The notes under the pieces were generated by a model. It was given only the letters and a program-made list of their open reading frames with translations. It made no database searches and was not told where the DNA came from. Both the position numbers and the translations under genes were made by a program. From Clostridiales bacterium (lineage in GTDB: Bacteria > Bacillota > Clostridia > Oscillospirales > CAG-272), in NCBI GenBank assembly GCA_003150035.1, contig QALR01000013.1, positions 62,001 through 126,000 of the forward strand: 64,000 bases of DNA, given 5' to 3'. Positions 8,296-16,240 of the stretch are shown here, piece after piece. Position 1 is the first letter of the stretch, and each line of letters begins with the position of its first letter.

Positions 8296-9047
8296 GAAAG
8301 CATATGGTAAATAGGAAAGAAACCAATCTCGACGGTGTCAAGGCAATGGCACGAACACTGCTTTACACCGACATCAATAAAACAGCCTATTCGCCCATAG
8401 TCGTTCAGCATCCCTTCACCAACACAGGTATCACTATGGTGATGAGAAACGGCGAACCGCAATGCATTGACATTACAGCAGACAGCAATGCTCTGCATGA
8501 ATGGCGCAAGATGGTTTGTCAGCAGATCGATTCCTCCAAGAGCGCGTTTGAAATCTATATGATGACGAACAAGCCTTACGGAATGACGTTCCTCAAATAC
8601 GCAGCTCATCACCTGTCCAAGAAGGATTTCTCACAGATCCTTGCGGATGCATGGATACGTTCAGAGAATCCGAATGACGATCCCAACCTGCCTCAAGCCA
8701 AGCTCCTATCGTTGTTTCAATCGGCAGAGCCACGGCATCTGATGTCCCAAGACGAACTGAATACGCTGAATGATCTTGACTCCACGGTAACCGTTTATCG
8801 TGGCGTTACTTCATTTAACGCTAAAAACGTTAAGGCTCTCTCGTGGACATTGGACAGAAGCGTTGCCGAGTGGTTCGCAACACGGTTCGATGAAGACGGC
8901 ACGGTGTATCAGGCTCGGATCGATAAACCGCACATTTATGCCTATTTCGATGGCAGAAACGAGTCCGAAGTTATTGTGGATCCGAAATATCTGATGGATA
9001 TCACGGAATCCGAATCGATGGATAACTCCTTCGATATCACTATGTAA
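8292..9047 (+). CDS. Putative ADP-ribosyltransferase-fold protein
   Basis: 251 residues from GTG 8292, or 247 from ATG 8304; neither has an ideal ribosome binding site. The last third shows the order expected of an R-S-E mono-ADP-ribosyltransferase. VYRGV carries the arginine near residue 169, ALSWT is the serine/threonine strand near 184 and is followed by AEWFATRF, and ESEVIVDP gives an ExE near 227-229. The N-terminal 150 residues are unrecognised. The fold assignment is inference from motif order. If right, the target could be a host or phage protein, or tRNA/DNA. It overlaps the previous gene by four bases. Confidence 0.45.
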   Translation: MRKHMVNRKETNLDGVKAMARTLLYTDINKTAYSPIVVQHPFTNTGITMVMRNGEPQCIDITADSNALHEWRKMVCQQIDSSKSAFEIYMMTNKPYGMTFLKYAAHHLSKKDFSQILADAWIRSENPNDDPNLPQAKLLSLFQSAEPRHLMSQDELNTLNDLDSTVTVYRGVTSFNAKNVKALSWTLDRSVAEWFATRFDEDGTVYQARIDKPHIYAYFDGRNESEVIVDPKYLMDITESESMDNSFDITM

Positions 9048-9064
9048 GAAAGGAGATCAAGCTA

Positions 9065-9478
9065 TTGACCTTTTTTGAAAAAGAGCTTCACAGGCTCTTT
9101 GACGATTCTGAATGTATTTCGGCTGATGCGGTTTTCGCTGGGAAGACAATGATTGCTCCTATCGGTGAAGATTTAAGAGCCAAGGTACAATTCGTCTACA
9201 CGAATACCCACGCAAAGTATGATGCCTTGCGGCTGACCATCATCAACCGCCACGAAGGTACGGTGGATAGCGAAACCTTCAAGTTCAAGGATATCATCGG
9301 TATGAAGGGCGGCCGTGAACCCCATATATGGGAAGACGGCCAAAGGGTTGACTGGTATATCTATCATCCAACCGCATCCGATTACAACTTCATTACCGAT
9401 GTTGTTGAGGACTATATCTCCATGTACGCCGACCAAGCATATCGCTTTGACGGTGGAATGGCCATGGGAGGCATGTAA
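9065..9478 (+). CDS. Hypothetical ICE protein with MGGM tail
   Basis: 137 residues from a TTG start with AAAGGAGA about nine bases upstream. Soluble and not recognised. It contains a central basic/aromatic stretch (EPHIWEDGQRVDWYIYHP) and ends DGGMAMGGM. The codons of the tail give GGGAGG six bases before the next ATG, which overlaps this stop as TAATG. Confidence 0.55.
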   Translation: MTFFEKELHRLFDDSECISADAVFAGKTMIAPIGEDLRAKVQFVYTNTHAKYDALRLTIINRHEGTVDSETFKFKDIIGMKGGREPHIWEDGQRVDWYIYHPTASDYNFITDVVEDYISMYADQAYRFDGGMAMGGM

Positions 9479-10242
9479 TGGAATATTCCTTCAGCCAATT
9501 GAGCAACATCGCCAAGAGCTTGCGAGAACGCTATCCCATAGGCACTCGCATCAAACTCATCAGTATGGGAGATGATCCACGTCCGATTCCGCCCGGAACC
9601 AAAGGCACGGTTGAGGGTATCGATGACATTGCTACCGTCTTCTGCAGGTTCGACAACGGCAGAAGCCTCGGTTTGGCATACGGAGAGGATCATTACAGAG
9701 CCTTAACGCAAGCCGAGCTTCTCGAAGAAAAGTGCGCACGGAATTACGACAAGTATTACGAGGCCGTCCACCGAGATATCTTTGCGGATGTAGACCTTGA
9801 CCGCTTCGCCGAGGAAATCGAGAATGCGAATGACAACTACACCACCGAGATTTTGGGGCAGCTTCACGATAAGTTCGTCGAGATTTATGACACCGACAGT
9901 GTCGATGGTCTCGTCGGATTCATCCAAGTACCTGCTATCGTCGAATCCCTTCAGACAGGTGACTACTATCCTGCCCTTGTAACACTCGACTTGGACTCCT
10001 CCGGAGAACATTGGGGTACGTGCGTTATGACACCGACAGGCGTAATTGACCACGGTGTAACGGAAGAAACCGAAGCAGAAAAAGCCTTCATGCAGAATCT
10101 TGTGCCGTACCGATACTGGTACACAGTAAATTGCGAGAGCGACATCCATGTGGATATGGCAGAGTGTCCCGAAGATATTTGGGATATCATCTCCGCAGCC
10201 ACAGGACAGACGTTTGAGCAGAACGGAGGTATGAGCCTCTGA
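9478..10242 (+). CDS. DUF4314-domain protein
   Basis: 254 residues. Residues about 19-72 match the DUF4314 pattern: YPIGTRIKLISM, then PPGTKGTVEGIDD, then FDNGRSLGLAYGED. This is a small SH3-like domain common in Clostridia mobile elements. The rest, including a strand-rich C-terminal half, is unrecognised. It ends NGGMSL; the GGAGGT in those codons is well placed for the methylase that follows, whose probable start (CTG 10239) overlaps this stop by four bases. Confidence 0.65.
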   Translation: MEYSFSQLSNIAKSLRERYPIGTRIKLISMGDDPRPIPPGTKGTVEGIDDIATVFCRFDNGRSLGLAYGEDHYRALTQAELLEEKCARNYDKYYEAVHRDIFADVDLDRFAEEIENANDNYTTEILGQLHDKFVEIYDTDSVDGLVGFIQVPAIVESLQTGDYYPALVTLDLDSSGEHWGTCVMTPTGVIDHGVTEETEAEKAFMQNLVPYRYWYTVNCESDIHVDMAECPEDIWDIISAATGQTFEQNGGMSL

Positions 10243-11534
10243 GTAATCAAATCAAATATTTGGACATGTTCGCCGGCATTGGTGGGTTCAGATCAGGACT
10301 CTCCAAGTTCGGCGATTTTTTTGTCCCCGTAGGATTTTGCGAGATAGATCCCTATGCTCGACGAGCCTACGAAGCAATCTATGACACGAAAGGAGAACTA
10401 TTTTTTGAAGACGCAAGAAAGATCGTCCCCGAAGAACTGCCGGATATCGACCTTATTTGCGGCGGATTCCCTTGCCAAAGCTTTTCTATTGCTGGAAAGC
10501 GAGGGGGCTTTGAAGACGCCAGAGGAACTTTGTTCTTTGAAATCGCTCGGATTGCCCGAGTTAAAAGACCTAAGTATCTGCTCCTTGAAAACGTTCCCGG
10601 ACTCCTATCGCATGACAGCGGCAGGACGTTTGCGACCATCCTCAATGCGCTTTCAGAATTGGGGTACAATGTCGCATGGCAGGTGCTTAACAGCGCGAAT
10701 TTTGGAGTACCCCAAGCCCGAAAAAGAGTGTTTCTTATCTGCTATCTTGGAGAAGAATGCCCCGGAGAGATACTATCTTTCACCGACGCAAATCCAAAAA
10801 CTATTGTTCAAAAGCTCGGTGGCAGACAAGGCGACCGAGTCTATGACCAAGACGGACTGAGTTGCACTCTGACGAGCAACGGCGGCGGTTTCGCTGGAAA
10901 TACAGGTCTCTACTCCGTAGGACAGCTTCCCATCAAATCCTTGACCAAATCGGGCTATCAGATTGCCGAACCCGGCGACAGCATTGATTTGGCATATCCG
11001 AACTTGAACACCCGACGAGGTAGAGTCGGCAAACAGATCGCACACACGATCACGCCGAATATCACGCAGGGTGTTTATTTTATCGATATGAACCCCGAAC
11101 CCAAGATCACCGAGCTTGCCCGTTGCATTACTGCCCGACAGGATGCAGGTATCAGCAACCGTAAGGGTGAGCATTCCGGTGTCTTGGAAAAGGCAGAAGA
11201 AGGACCAAGAGCAGTCCTCACTCCCGATCGAGAAACCATTCGACAGCAAGGCAGACGAATGAAGGATCCCGAAGAACCCATGTTTACGCTCACCACGCAA
11301 GACCTGCACGGTGTAGCAGATAACGACAAGATCCGAAAGCTCATGCCCATTGAGTGCTGGCGATTGCAAGGATTCACGGACGAGCAATTCCACAAAGCAC
11401 AATCCGCAGGTCTCTCCGATGCAAGACTCTACAAGATGGCAGGTAATGCGGTAAGCGTACCTGTTATCACTGCCCTCGGTGAGATTATTAAGCGAGTCCA
11501 CGAGAACTCGCAGAAGGAGGCCGATAATGGCTAA
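10239..11534 (+). CDS. dcm: DNA cytosine-5 methyltransferase
   Basis: About 431 residues. The motifs are in order: YLDMFAGIGGFRSG (SAM binding), GGFPCQSF with the catalytic cysteine near residue 77, LLENVPG, QARKRVF, and a C-terminal NAVSVPV. A start at TTG 10260 would remove the conserved IKY just before LDMFAG. The only upstream in-frame candidate with a good site is CTG 10239, eight bases after GGAGGT and overlapping the previous stop. No restriction endonuclease is adjacent, so it is probably an orphan methylase that protects the ICE during transfer. Confidence 0.88.
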   Translation: MSNQIKYLDMFAGIGGFRSGLSKFGDFFVPVGFCEIDPYARRAYEAIYDTKGELFFEDARKIVPEELPDIDLICGGFPCQSFSIAGKRGGFEDARGTLFFEIARIARVKRPKYLLLENVPGLLSHDSGRTFATILNALSELGYNVAWQVLNSANFGVPQARKRVFLICYLGEECPGEILSFTDANPKTIVQKLGGRQGDRVYDQDGLSCTLTSNGGGFAGNTGLYSVGQLPIKSLTKSGYQIAEPGDSIDLAYPNLNTRRGRVGKQIAHTITPNITQGVYFIDMNPEPKITELARCITARQDAGISNRKGEHSGVLEKAEEGPRAVLTPDRETIRQQGRRMKDPEEPMFTLTTQDLHGVADNDKIRKLMPIECWRLQGFTDEQFHKAQSAGLSDARLYKMAGNAVSVPVITALGEIIKRVHENSQKEADNG

Positions 11535-12336
11535 TAATGTCACAAACAAGTTGAGATTCGATAAATGCTCCAAGGAACGGTGTCGTGAAATACTCGAAGC
11601 GATTCAGATTGATAGAATCGGCCTTGGTTCAATCGATTTCAACAAAATCATTCCCGAGCCTTATTTTCCGTCAGATCAAGATTGTATCAATTGGCGAATC
11701 AAGAATTGGGATACAAAATGGGAAGCTTACGGTTACCGTGACGGAATTCAGTATGATGAGGACAAGAATGAAATTAGCTTCCTTACTGCAAACAGATCGG
11801 CAAGAAAAATCATTATTGCACTCTCCCGACAATATCCCGATGTTTTATTCGAACTGCGATACGCTGACGAGAATTTCGGTTACAACGTGGGAGAAATCAG
11901 CATTATGGCAGGTGAAGACTTCGATGGAAGAATCCCGAAGGATAACACCTATGAAGCACAGGAGCTTGCCGCAGATGTAATGGGCAAGAAACTCGCCTTC
12001 GATATCGAATCCGCTTCGGGTTACGTTCGCAAGATCGATGCGAATCTGTACGAATACTGTGAAGGTGTTCACGTCTCGCAATCATTCCAATGTGATCAGT
12101 CACTCGGACATCCCGTAGTCCTATGCTATGACTTTGACAACAGCAAGGTGTGGCTTGAAATGTATCCTCTGCTTGATGAAGATGACGATATGTATGAAGA
12201 TATCAAGAACAGCATTCAAGCATGGGGCATCCATCCCTGTGAATCATGGGATGACTTCAACAGCTACGTTCAATGCCTTGGTGAGGATGCCATGGAAGCA
12301 GCCTACTACGATGAAGGGGGGATGACAATGTGCTGA
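11527..12336 (+). CDS. Api92/YubB-like (DUF1281-type) protein
   Basis: 269 residues from ATG 11527, with AAGGAGG upstream; overlaps the methylase end by eight bases. The N-terminal pattern MANNVTNKLRF, then DFNKIIPEP, NWDTKWEAY and a later RYADENFGYNVG is typical of Api92/YubB-like ferredoxin-fold proteins on plasmids and phages. Function unknown. It ends EGGMTMC. The run of G in those codons is the ribosome binding site for the tiny membrane protein that starts seven bases before this stop. Confidence 0.6.
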   Translation: MANNVTNKLRFDKCSKERCREILEAIQIDRIGLGSIDFNKIIPEPYFPSDQDCINWRIKNWDTKWEAYGYRDGIQYDEDKNEISFLTANRSARKIIIALSRQYPDVLFELRYADENFGYNVGEISIMAGEDFDGRIPKDNTYEAQELAADVMGKKLAFDIESASGYVRKIDANLYEYCEGVHVSQSFQCDQSLGHPVVLCYDFDNSKVWLEMYPLLDEDDDMYEDIKNSIQAWGIHPCESWDDFNSYVQCLGEDAMEAAYYDEGGMTMC

Positions 12337-12413
12337 CCTTCTTTATCGGTCTGTTTGTTGGCGGCATCGTGGGAGTAGTCACGATGTGCCTCTTTCAGAT
12401 CAACCGCAAATAA
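12330..12413 (+). CDS. DUF3789-like 27-residue membrane peptide
   Basis: A GTG start overlaps the previous stop, with GGGGGG eight bases upstream. The peptide is one TM helix, LTFFIGLFVGGIVGVVTMCL, ending FQINRK. The glycine-rich helix followed by a short basic tail matches DUF3789-type peptides found beside methylase and DUF4314 genes in Clostridia phages and ICEs. Role unknown. It is short but fully consistent in spacing and composition. Confidence 0.7.
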   Translation: MLTFFIGLFVGGIVGVVTMCLFQINRK

Positions 12414-12425
12414 CAAATAAACAAT

Positions 12426-12468
12426 AAGGTCGTTTTGCAAAAGAAAAGCAAGACGGCCTTTTCTTTTT
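12426..12468 (+). terminator. Terminator-like hairpin before the adenine methylase
   Basis: AAGGTCGTTTT / AAGACGGCCTT (11 pairs, two G-T) is followed by a T-rich run. It lies 12 bases after the DUF3789 stop and 27 bases before the methylase start. Confidence 0.65.
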
Positions 12469-12494
12469 GCAATTCGGTCTTGGAAAGGATCCGA

Positions 12495-13367
12495 ATGAAC
12501 AGTTTTATGTCGTGGGTAGGCGGCAAAAAAGCCTTGCGAGATGCAATCGTAACAAGGCTACCAAACTCCTGCGACAGATACGTTGAAGTGTTCGGCGGTG
12601 GCGGTTGGGTGCTCTTTCATAAGACACCCGGCAAATTCGAAGTATACAACGACTTCAACCCCAATCTTGCAAACCTGTACAGGTGTGTGAGAGATCATCC
12701 CGACGAGCTCTGCGAAGAACTCCGATACTCTCTGAACTCAAGGACAGACTTTGAGCATATCCGAGAGGTACTCAAAAGCAAGACCGCTATCCCCGACATC
12801 AAACGTGCCGCCTACTTCTATCAGATCATCCGAGAAAGCTACGCATCAGGACTCGACTCCTTCGGGGCGCAACCCCACAATATGTGGCGTAACTTTCCGC
12901 TGATCACTGAAGCATCCCGACGCTTGCAAAGCGTTGTGATAGAAAACAAGGACTTCGAAAAGCTCATTTCGCAGTATGACCGTCCCAACACCATCTTCTA
13001 CCTCGATCCTCCTTACTATGAAACCGAGGACTATTACGAGGATGTAGGCTTCGGACGAGCCGACCACGAAAGGCTTTGCAATGCCTTAATGAAGATCAAA
13101 GGCAAATTCCTTCTCTCGTACAATGACTGCCCCGAAATTCGGGAGCTGTACTCCAAAGAAGGAATCATGATCGAGTCCACCACACGCATCTCGAATATTG
13201 CCCAACGGTTTGATGCCGGAAAGCAATATCCCGAATTGCTTATTTCCAACTATGACACCCATGAGGAAGGAATCCTCTCAAGACAACTCACACTCTTCGA
13301 CGATTTCGAAGAATCAGAAAAAATATTAAAGGAGCACAAGATTATATGGAAATCAAATGTAAAATAA
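12495..13367 (+). CDS. DNA adenine-N6 methyltransferase, D12 class
   Basis: 290 residues from ATG 12495, which has GGAAAGGA upstream; a longer frame from 12435 runs through the terminator hairpin. Motifs: FMSWVGGKKALRD (SAM binding), EVFGGGGWVLF, and catalytic DPPYYET near residues 169-175. This is the Dam/M.DpnIIA family, which methylates adenine in short palindromes such as GATC. No restriction partner is adjacent. With the C5 methylase it probably shields incoming ICE DNA. It overlaps the next gene by 22 bases. Confidence 0.88.
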   Translation: MNSFMSWVGGKKALRDAIVTRLPNSCDRYVEVFGGGGWVLFHKTPGKFEVYNDFNPNLANLYRCVRDHPDELCEELRYSLNSRTDFEHIREVLKSKTAIPDIKRAAYFYQIIRESYASGLDSFGAQPHNMWRNFPLITEASRRLQSVVIENKDFEKLISQYDRPNTIFYLDPPYYETEDYYEDVGFGRADHERLCNALMKIKGKFLLSYNDCPEIRELYSKEGIMIESTTRISNIAQRFDAGKQYPELLISNYDTHEEGILSRQLTLFDDFEESEKILKEHKIIWKSNVK

Positions 13368-13588
13368 CTTTTTCTCTCCCCAAAGACCTCATGGAGGCTC
13401 TTGACATCAACGATGACACTCCTGTCATCGCTTCCATCTCGGATGGTCGGATCACGGTAGAAATCGTCGATGACGAGGATGAGTACACCGAGGATGACCT
13501 CTACGACGAGGACGATGGCGACTGTGAGGACGGTTGTGAGCATTGCGAATACTTCTGCCCCCACTGTGGCAAGTGTGTTCTCAACTGA
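13346..13588 (+). CDS. Small protein with acidic linker and CxxC tail
   Basis: 80 residues. AAAGGAG lies upstream of the ATG. The first 40 residues form a strand-rich module with SDGRITVEIVDD, like half of an AbrB-type hairpin. A very acidic stretch (DDEDEYTEDDLYDEDDGD) follows, then six cysteines in CEHCEYFCPHCGKC. The C-terminal pattern is a likely zinc site. The following gene encodes a related AbrB-like protein with its own CDHC, so the two may form a pair of regulators. Confidence 0.55.
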   Translation: MEIKCKITFSLPKDLMEALDINDDTPVIASISDGRITVEIVDDEDEYTEDDLYDEDDGDCEDGCEHCEYFCPHCGKCVLN

Positions 13589-13603
13589 CCAGAGGTGACC
13601 GCC

Positions 13604-13885
13604 ATGAACAAGATCTACAGACTCATCGGCAAAGAAGGCCGAACCACCATTCCTTTCGACATTCGTCTCAAGATGCGCATCGGCTACAACAGCCTCCTCT
13701 CCTATGAGATGAAGGACGAAAACACCATCATCCTCCGCCGTGAGAAGGTCTGCGACCACTGCAGCGACCACGGTGTCAAGGAAGGTTCTATCCTTGACGT
13801 GGTCAACAGCCTCACCGAAACCGAGCAGAAGGCTCTCCACAGATACCTCTCCATCAAGCTCTCCACGGGCAAGGAGCATCGATAA
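13604..13885 (+). CDS. AbrB/SpoVT-like transcription factor
   Basis: 93 residues from ATG 13604, with AGAGGTG upstream. Residues about 4-45 match a swapped-hairpin AbrB DNA-binding fold: YRLIGKEGRTTIPFDIRLKM, then NSLLSYEMKDENTIILRRE. A VCDHCSDH cysteine pair and a helical tail of about 35 residues follow. Such proteins regulate transition-state and mobile-element genes, so a role in controlling ICE transcription is plausible. The stop overlaps the next start by one base. Confidence 0.7.
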   Translation: MNKIYRLIGKEGRTTIPFDIRLKMRIGYNSLLSYEMKDENTIILRREKVCDHCSDHGVKEGSILDVVNSLTETEQKALHRYLSIKLSTGKEHR

Positions 13886-14610
13886 TGCCTGTACCGTTAT
13901 ATCGCTACTCCTTCCGTGAAGCCAAGGAGCACGACGAAATACAGGAATGGAAGCAGTCCCATGCGGAAAACATCCGCTGCCGAGATGCAATCGACAAGAT
14001 GGTATCGGAACGGTACAGCAACAATATCATGCCGAACAACATCATCAAGGATGCATGTGCCGAGTTTGGTATTGACCGTGTAGGATGGGTGTTAGCCACA
14101 ACCGTCAGCGAAAACAGCAACGATGGCAGATACCGACCGGATACCCGTCGTTGGTCGATGCAAGCCTTCTATATTCCCAACGACTCACGCAATCATGAAA
14201 TCGAGCTTCGAACTCACCCCGAACTGGTCAACGGCATGGTTGGACAGTACAGAAAATACCTGTCCGAGGAACTCGGAATCCTGTCCAAAGAAGCATGCCT
14301 TCCCAACAGCAACGGTGAGGACTATACCGAAAAGCTTCTCATCTTGCACACAGACGCTCTTGCGGAAGATTACAAGAAAGGCGAATATCAATACTTTTAT
14401 GCCAACGGTGGAAACGGTTGCCGTCCCACCTCTCTTGGTCGCAAGATCTTCGGCTTCTTCCTTTCCGATGGCGAGAAAACACAGTTCGTCCGTGGAGATT
14501 TCATCGGCATTGCAGATCCCGAACAGGTTCCCGATTGGGTGAACGAAAACCTTGAAAAATACTTGCACGGACAGGAAAATACAGAAGACGGAGGTATGAA
14601 ACTCGAATGA
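13885..14610 (+). CDS. DUF3849-domain protein
   Basis: 241 residues. The first 100 residues match DUF3849: PLYRYSFREAKEHDEIQEW, then NIRCRDAIDKMV, then CAEFGIDRVGWVLATTV. A second half contains YFYANGGNGCRPTSLGRKIF, often seen in the same family of ICE proteins. Function unknown. It ends DGGMKLE, whose GGAGGT serves the next gene, and the stop overlaps that start as ATGA. It belongs to the antirestriction-type accessory block by association. Confidence 0.65.
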   Translation: MPVPLYRYSFREAKEHDEIQEWKQSHAENIRCRDAIDKMVSERYSNNIMPNNIIKDACAEFGIDRVGWVLATTVSENSNDGRYRPDTRRWSMQAFYIPNDSRNHEIELRTHPELVNGMVGQYRKYLSEELGILSKEACLPNSNGEDYTEKLLILHTDALAEDYKKGEYQYFYANGGNGCRPTSLGRKIFGFFLSDGEKTQFVRGDFIGIADPEQVPDWVNENLEKYLHGQENTEDGGMKLE

Positions 14611-15311
14611 GAATCAATATCTATCAGATCGATGGTGACAAGGACACCAACAGAGTCAAGTTCGACAGCTATCACCGTACCCTTGAAAACGGTGGTATCA
14701 ATCCTTCCATCTACAAGTGCGTATTTCATGGTGATGTGGACGGTGACCTCGAAGACGTTTACACGCTCTTCAATCTCCCCGACCACCCCGGCACTTACCA
14801 AGGACATTCGCTCTCCGTATCCGACATTGTCGAGGTCATCGGAGATAGCGAGGATGTCGAGGAAGGAAGATACTTCGTTGATAGCGTAGGCTTCAAGAAG
14901 GTTGACTTCGACTCCACACAATGTGCTGAAATGGACGGATTGCGCATGCTGATGATCCAACCACACAAGACACCCATTGTCACCTATGTCAAAGACGAGC
15001 TTGACGATCTCCAAAGAGCCGTCAGCGACCACTGCGAAGACGCGTATATCGAATACACCTATCCCTTTGACGATGACTGCATGGTTCTCGGAAATGAAGA
15101 AGCCAAGCTCAACGGCATGGAAGGAAATCGCAGACTCGGCAACTCAATCTATGCAGGCCCCATCTTTATCACACGAGATGACGGCGTGGGAGGTTTGTGC
15201 AGCCTCACCGATGAGCAGGTCATCAAGTATAGCGAGATGTTCGCTGAACCCCACGATATCAGCCCCGAAGAAACGCAGGCCGACGTTGGCTTTACTTTCT
15301 ACGGTTGGTGA
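14607..15311 (+). CDS. YodL plus DUF3846 protein
   Basis: 234 residues. The N-terminal half has the YodL-type pattern (INIYQIDG, LPDHPGTYQGHSLSVSDIVE, GRYFVDSVGF). The C-terminal half has DUF3846 features (LMIQPHKTPIVTYVKDELDDLQ, YPFDDDCMVLGNEEAKLNGM). Both domains recur in Firmicutes ICEs next to antirestriction genes; molecular function is not known. ATG overlaps the previous stop. A terminator follows seven bases after this stop. Confidence 0.7.
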   Translation: MRINIYQIDGDKDTNRVKFDSYHRTLENGGINPSIYKCVFHGDVDGDLEDVYTLFNLPDHPGTYQGHSLSVSDIVEVIGDSEDVEEGRYFVDSVGFKKVDFDSTQCAEMDGLRMLMIQPHKTPIVTYVKDELDDLQRAVSDHCEDAYIEYTYPFDDDCMVLGNEEAKLNGMEGNRRLGNSIYAGPIFITRDDGVGGLCSLTDEQVIKYSEMFAEPHDISPEETQADVGFTFYGW

Positions 15312-15317
15312 TATCCC

Positions 15318-15350
15318 ACCCGACAGGTGCGCAACTGTCGGGTTTTATTA
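15318..15350 (+). terminator. Terminator after the accessory block
   Basis: Perfect ACCCGACAG / CTGTCGGGT stem with an eight-base loop and a T-rich tail, just before the SpoVG-like gene. Confidence 0.8.
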
Positions 15351-15381
15351 TAGATAAATCTCGAAGAAAGGAGGTCAAAGC

Positions 15382-15834
15382 ATGGCTTCTAATGGCAAGA
15401 AAGGCTCCGGCAATGCTGCTCCCACACAGAACGAGCAGAAGAAACAGACTGCAGAAAAGAAGAACGATGCCGTTCAGCACGAAACCGAACAGCAGCCTGT
15501 TCCCAATATCAGCGTAAGGATCGACAAGCTCTTTGACGATGATACCAAAAAGCTCAAGGCGTTTGCTTCTGCAAATGTCGGCCCATTCGCTGTCCACGGC
15601 ATTCGAGTCTTTGAGAACGAGAAAGGTATGTTTGTAAGCATGCCTTCTATCCCTTACAAAGACGGCCAAGGCAACACGCAGTATGACGAAGTGTTCCATC
15701 CTGTAAGCAAGGAAGCTCGTGATGCACTCGTAAAGAACGTAATCGACGAGTATAACCACGCGCTCGAACAGGCGCAGACCAACAGTCAGGCTCCCGTACA
15801 GTCGGGTGGCAGTCAGACTATGACGCAGATGTAA
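15382..15834 (+). CDS. SpoVG-family protein
   Basis: 150 residues. AAAGGAGG is upstream. A low-complexity, charged N-terminal extension of about 40 residues precedes a SpoVG fold (about 43-130): ISVRIDKLFDDDTKKLKAFA, then FAVHGIRVFENEKGMFVSMP, then FHPVSKEARDAL. SpoVG proteins bind nucleic acid and act as global regulators; ICE copies are common and uncharacterised. It stands between two terminators, directly before the pilus locus, and may regulate it (inference). Confidence 0.8.
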   Translation: MASNGKKGSGNAAPTQNEQKKQTAEKKNDAVQHETEQQPVPNISVRIDKLFDDDTKKLKAFASANVGPFAVHGIRVFENEKGMFVSMPSIPYKDGQGNTQYDEVFHPVSKEARDALVKNVIDEYNHALEQAQTNSQAPVQSGGSQTMTQM

Positions 15835-15845
15835 TCTGCACCCAC

Positions 15846-15885
15846 AATGGGGAGTGAGATAAAGTCACTCCCCATTTTCATTTTC
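15846..15885 (+). terminator. Terminator before the pilus locus
   Basis: Perfect 12-pair stem AATGGGGAGTGA / TCACTCCCCATT followed by a T-rich run, 12 bases after the SpoVG-like stop. Confidence 0.85.
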
Positions 15886-15939
15886 CCGACAACAAAAACT
15901 CAAAACAAAAATTTCAAGAAAGAACGAGGTAATTAACCT

Positions 15940-16170
15940 ATGAAAAAGCTTATCAACTCCATCAAGAACAAGTGCAACTCCGCCATCATCTCCGCAAGAA
16001 CCGCCATCGAGTCCACCTCCGGTGAGGGCTATATCGACACGGGCGTGAAGATCATCATCGGCGTAGTCATCGGCGGTGTCATCCTCGCTGGTCTCTATCT
16101 CCTCTTCAACGGCACGATCATCCCCACGCTCACCACTAAGATCGGTGAGATGTTCAACTACGGCGGCTAA
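15940..16170 (+). CDS. Flp-type pilin candidate
   Basis: 76 residues. A basic N-terminal segment of about 27 residues precedes SGEGYIDTG and one long hydrophobic helix (KIIIGVVIGGVILAGLYLLF), then a short tail ending in FNYGG. Size and layout fit a Flp/Tad prepilin cleaved after the glycine before EGYID. The residue at +5 would then be aspartate, not the usual glutamate. The locus order (pilin, peptidase, CpaB, CpaE, TadA, TadB, TadC, TadE) supports this. It is flanked by two strong hairpins, as expected for the most abundant product of the operon. Confidence 0.65.
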   Translation: MKKLINSIKNKCNSAIISARTAIESTSGEGYIDTGVKIIIGVVIGGVILAGLYLLFNGTIIPTLTTKIGEMFNYGG

Positions 16171-16186
16171 TCCCGTCGAAACCCTC

Positions 16187-16211
16187 GGAAGGGGCGCAAT
16201 CCGCCCCTTCC
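16187..16211 (+). promoter_or_regulatory. Stable hairpin behind the pilin gene
   Basis: GGAAGGGGCG / CGCCCCTTCC with a five-base loop. No T run follows, so it is more likely a 3' stabiliser or partial terminator that keeps pilin mRNA high relative to the downstream genes. Confidence 0.6.
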
Positions 16212-16240
16212 AAAACTAAATTCGGGAAAGGAGAAATCCA

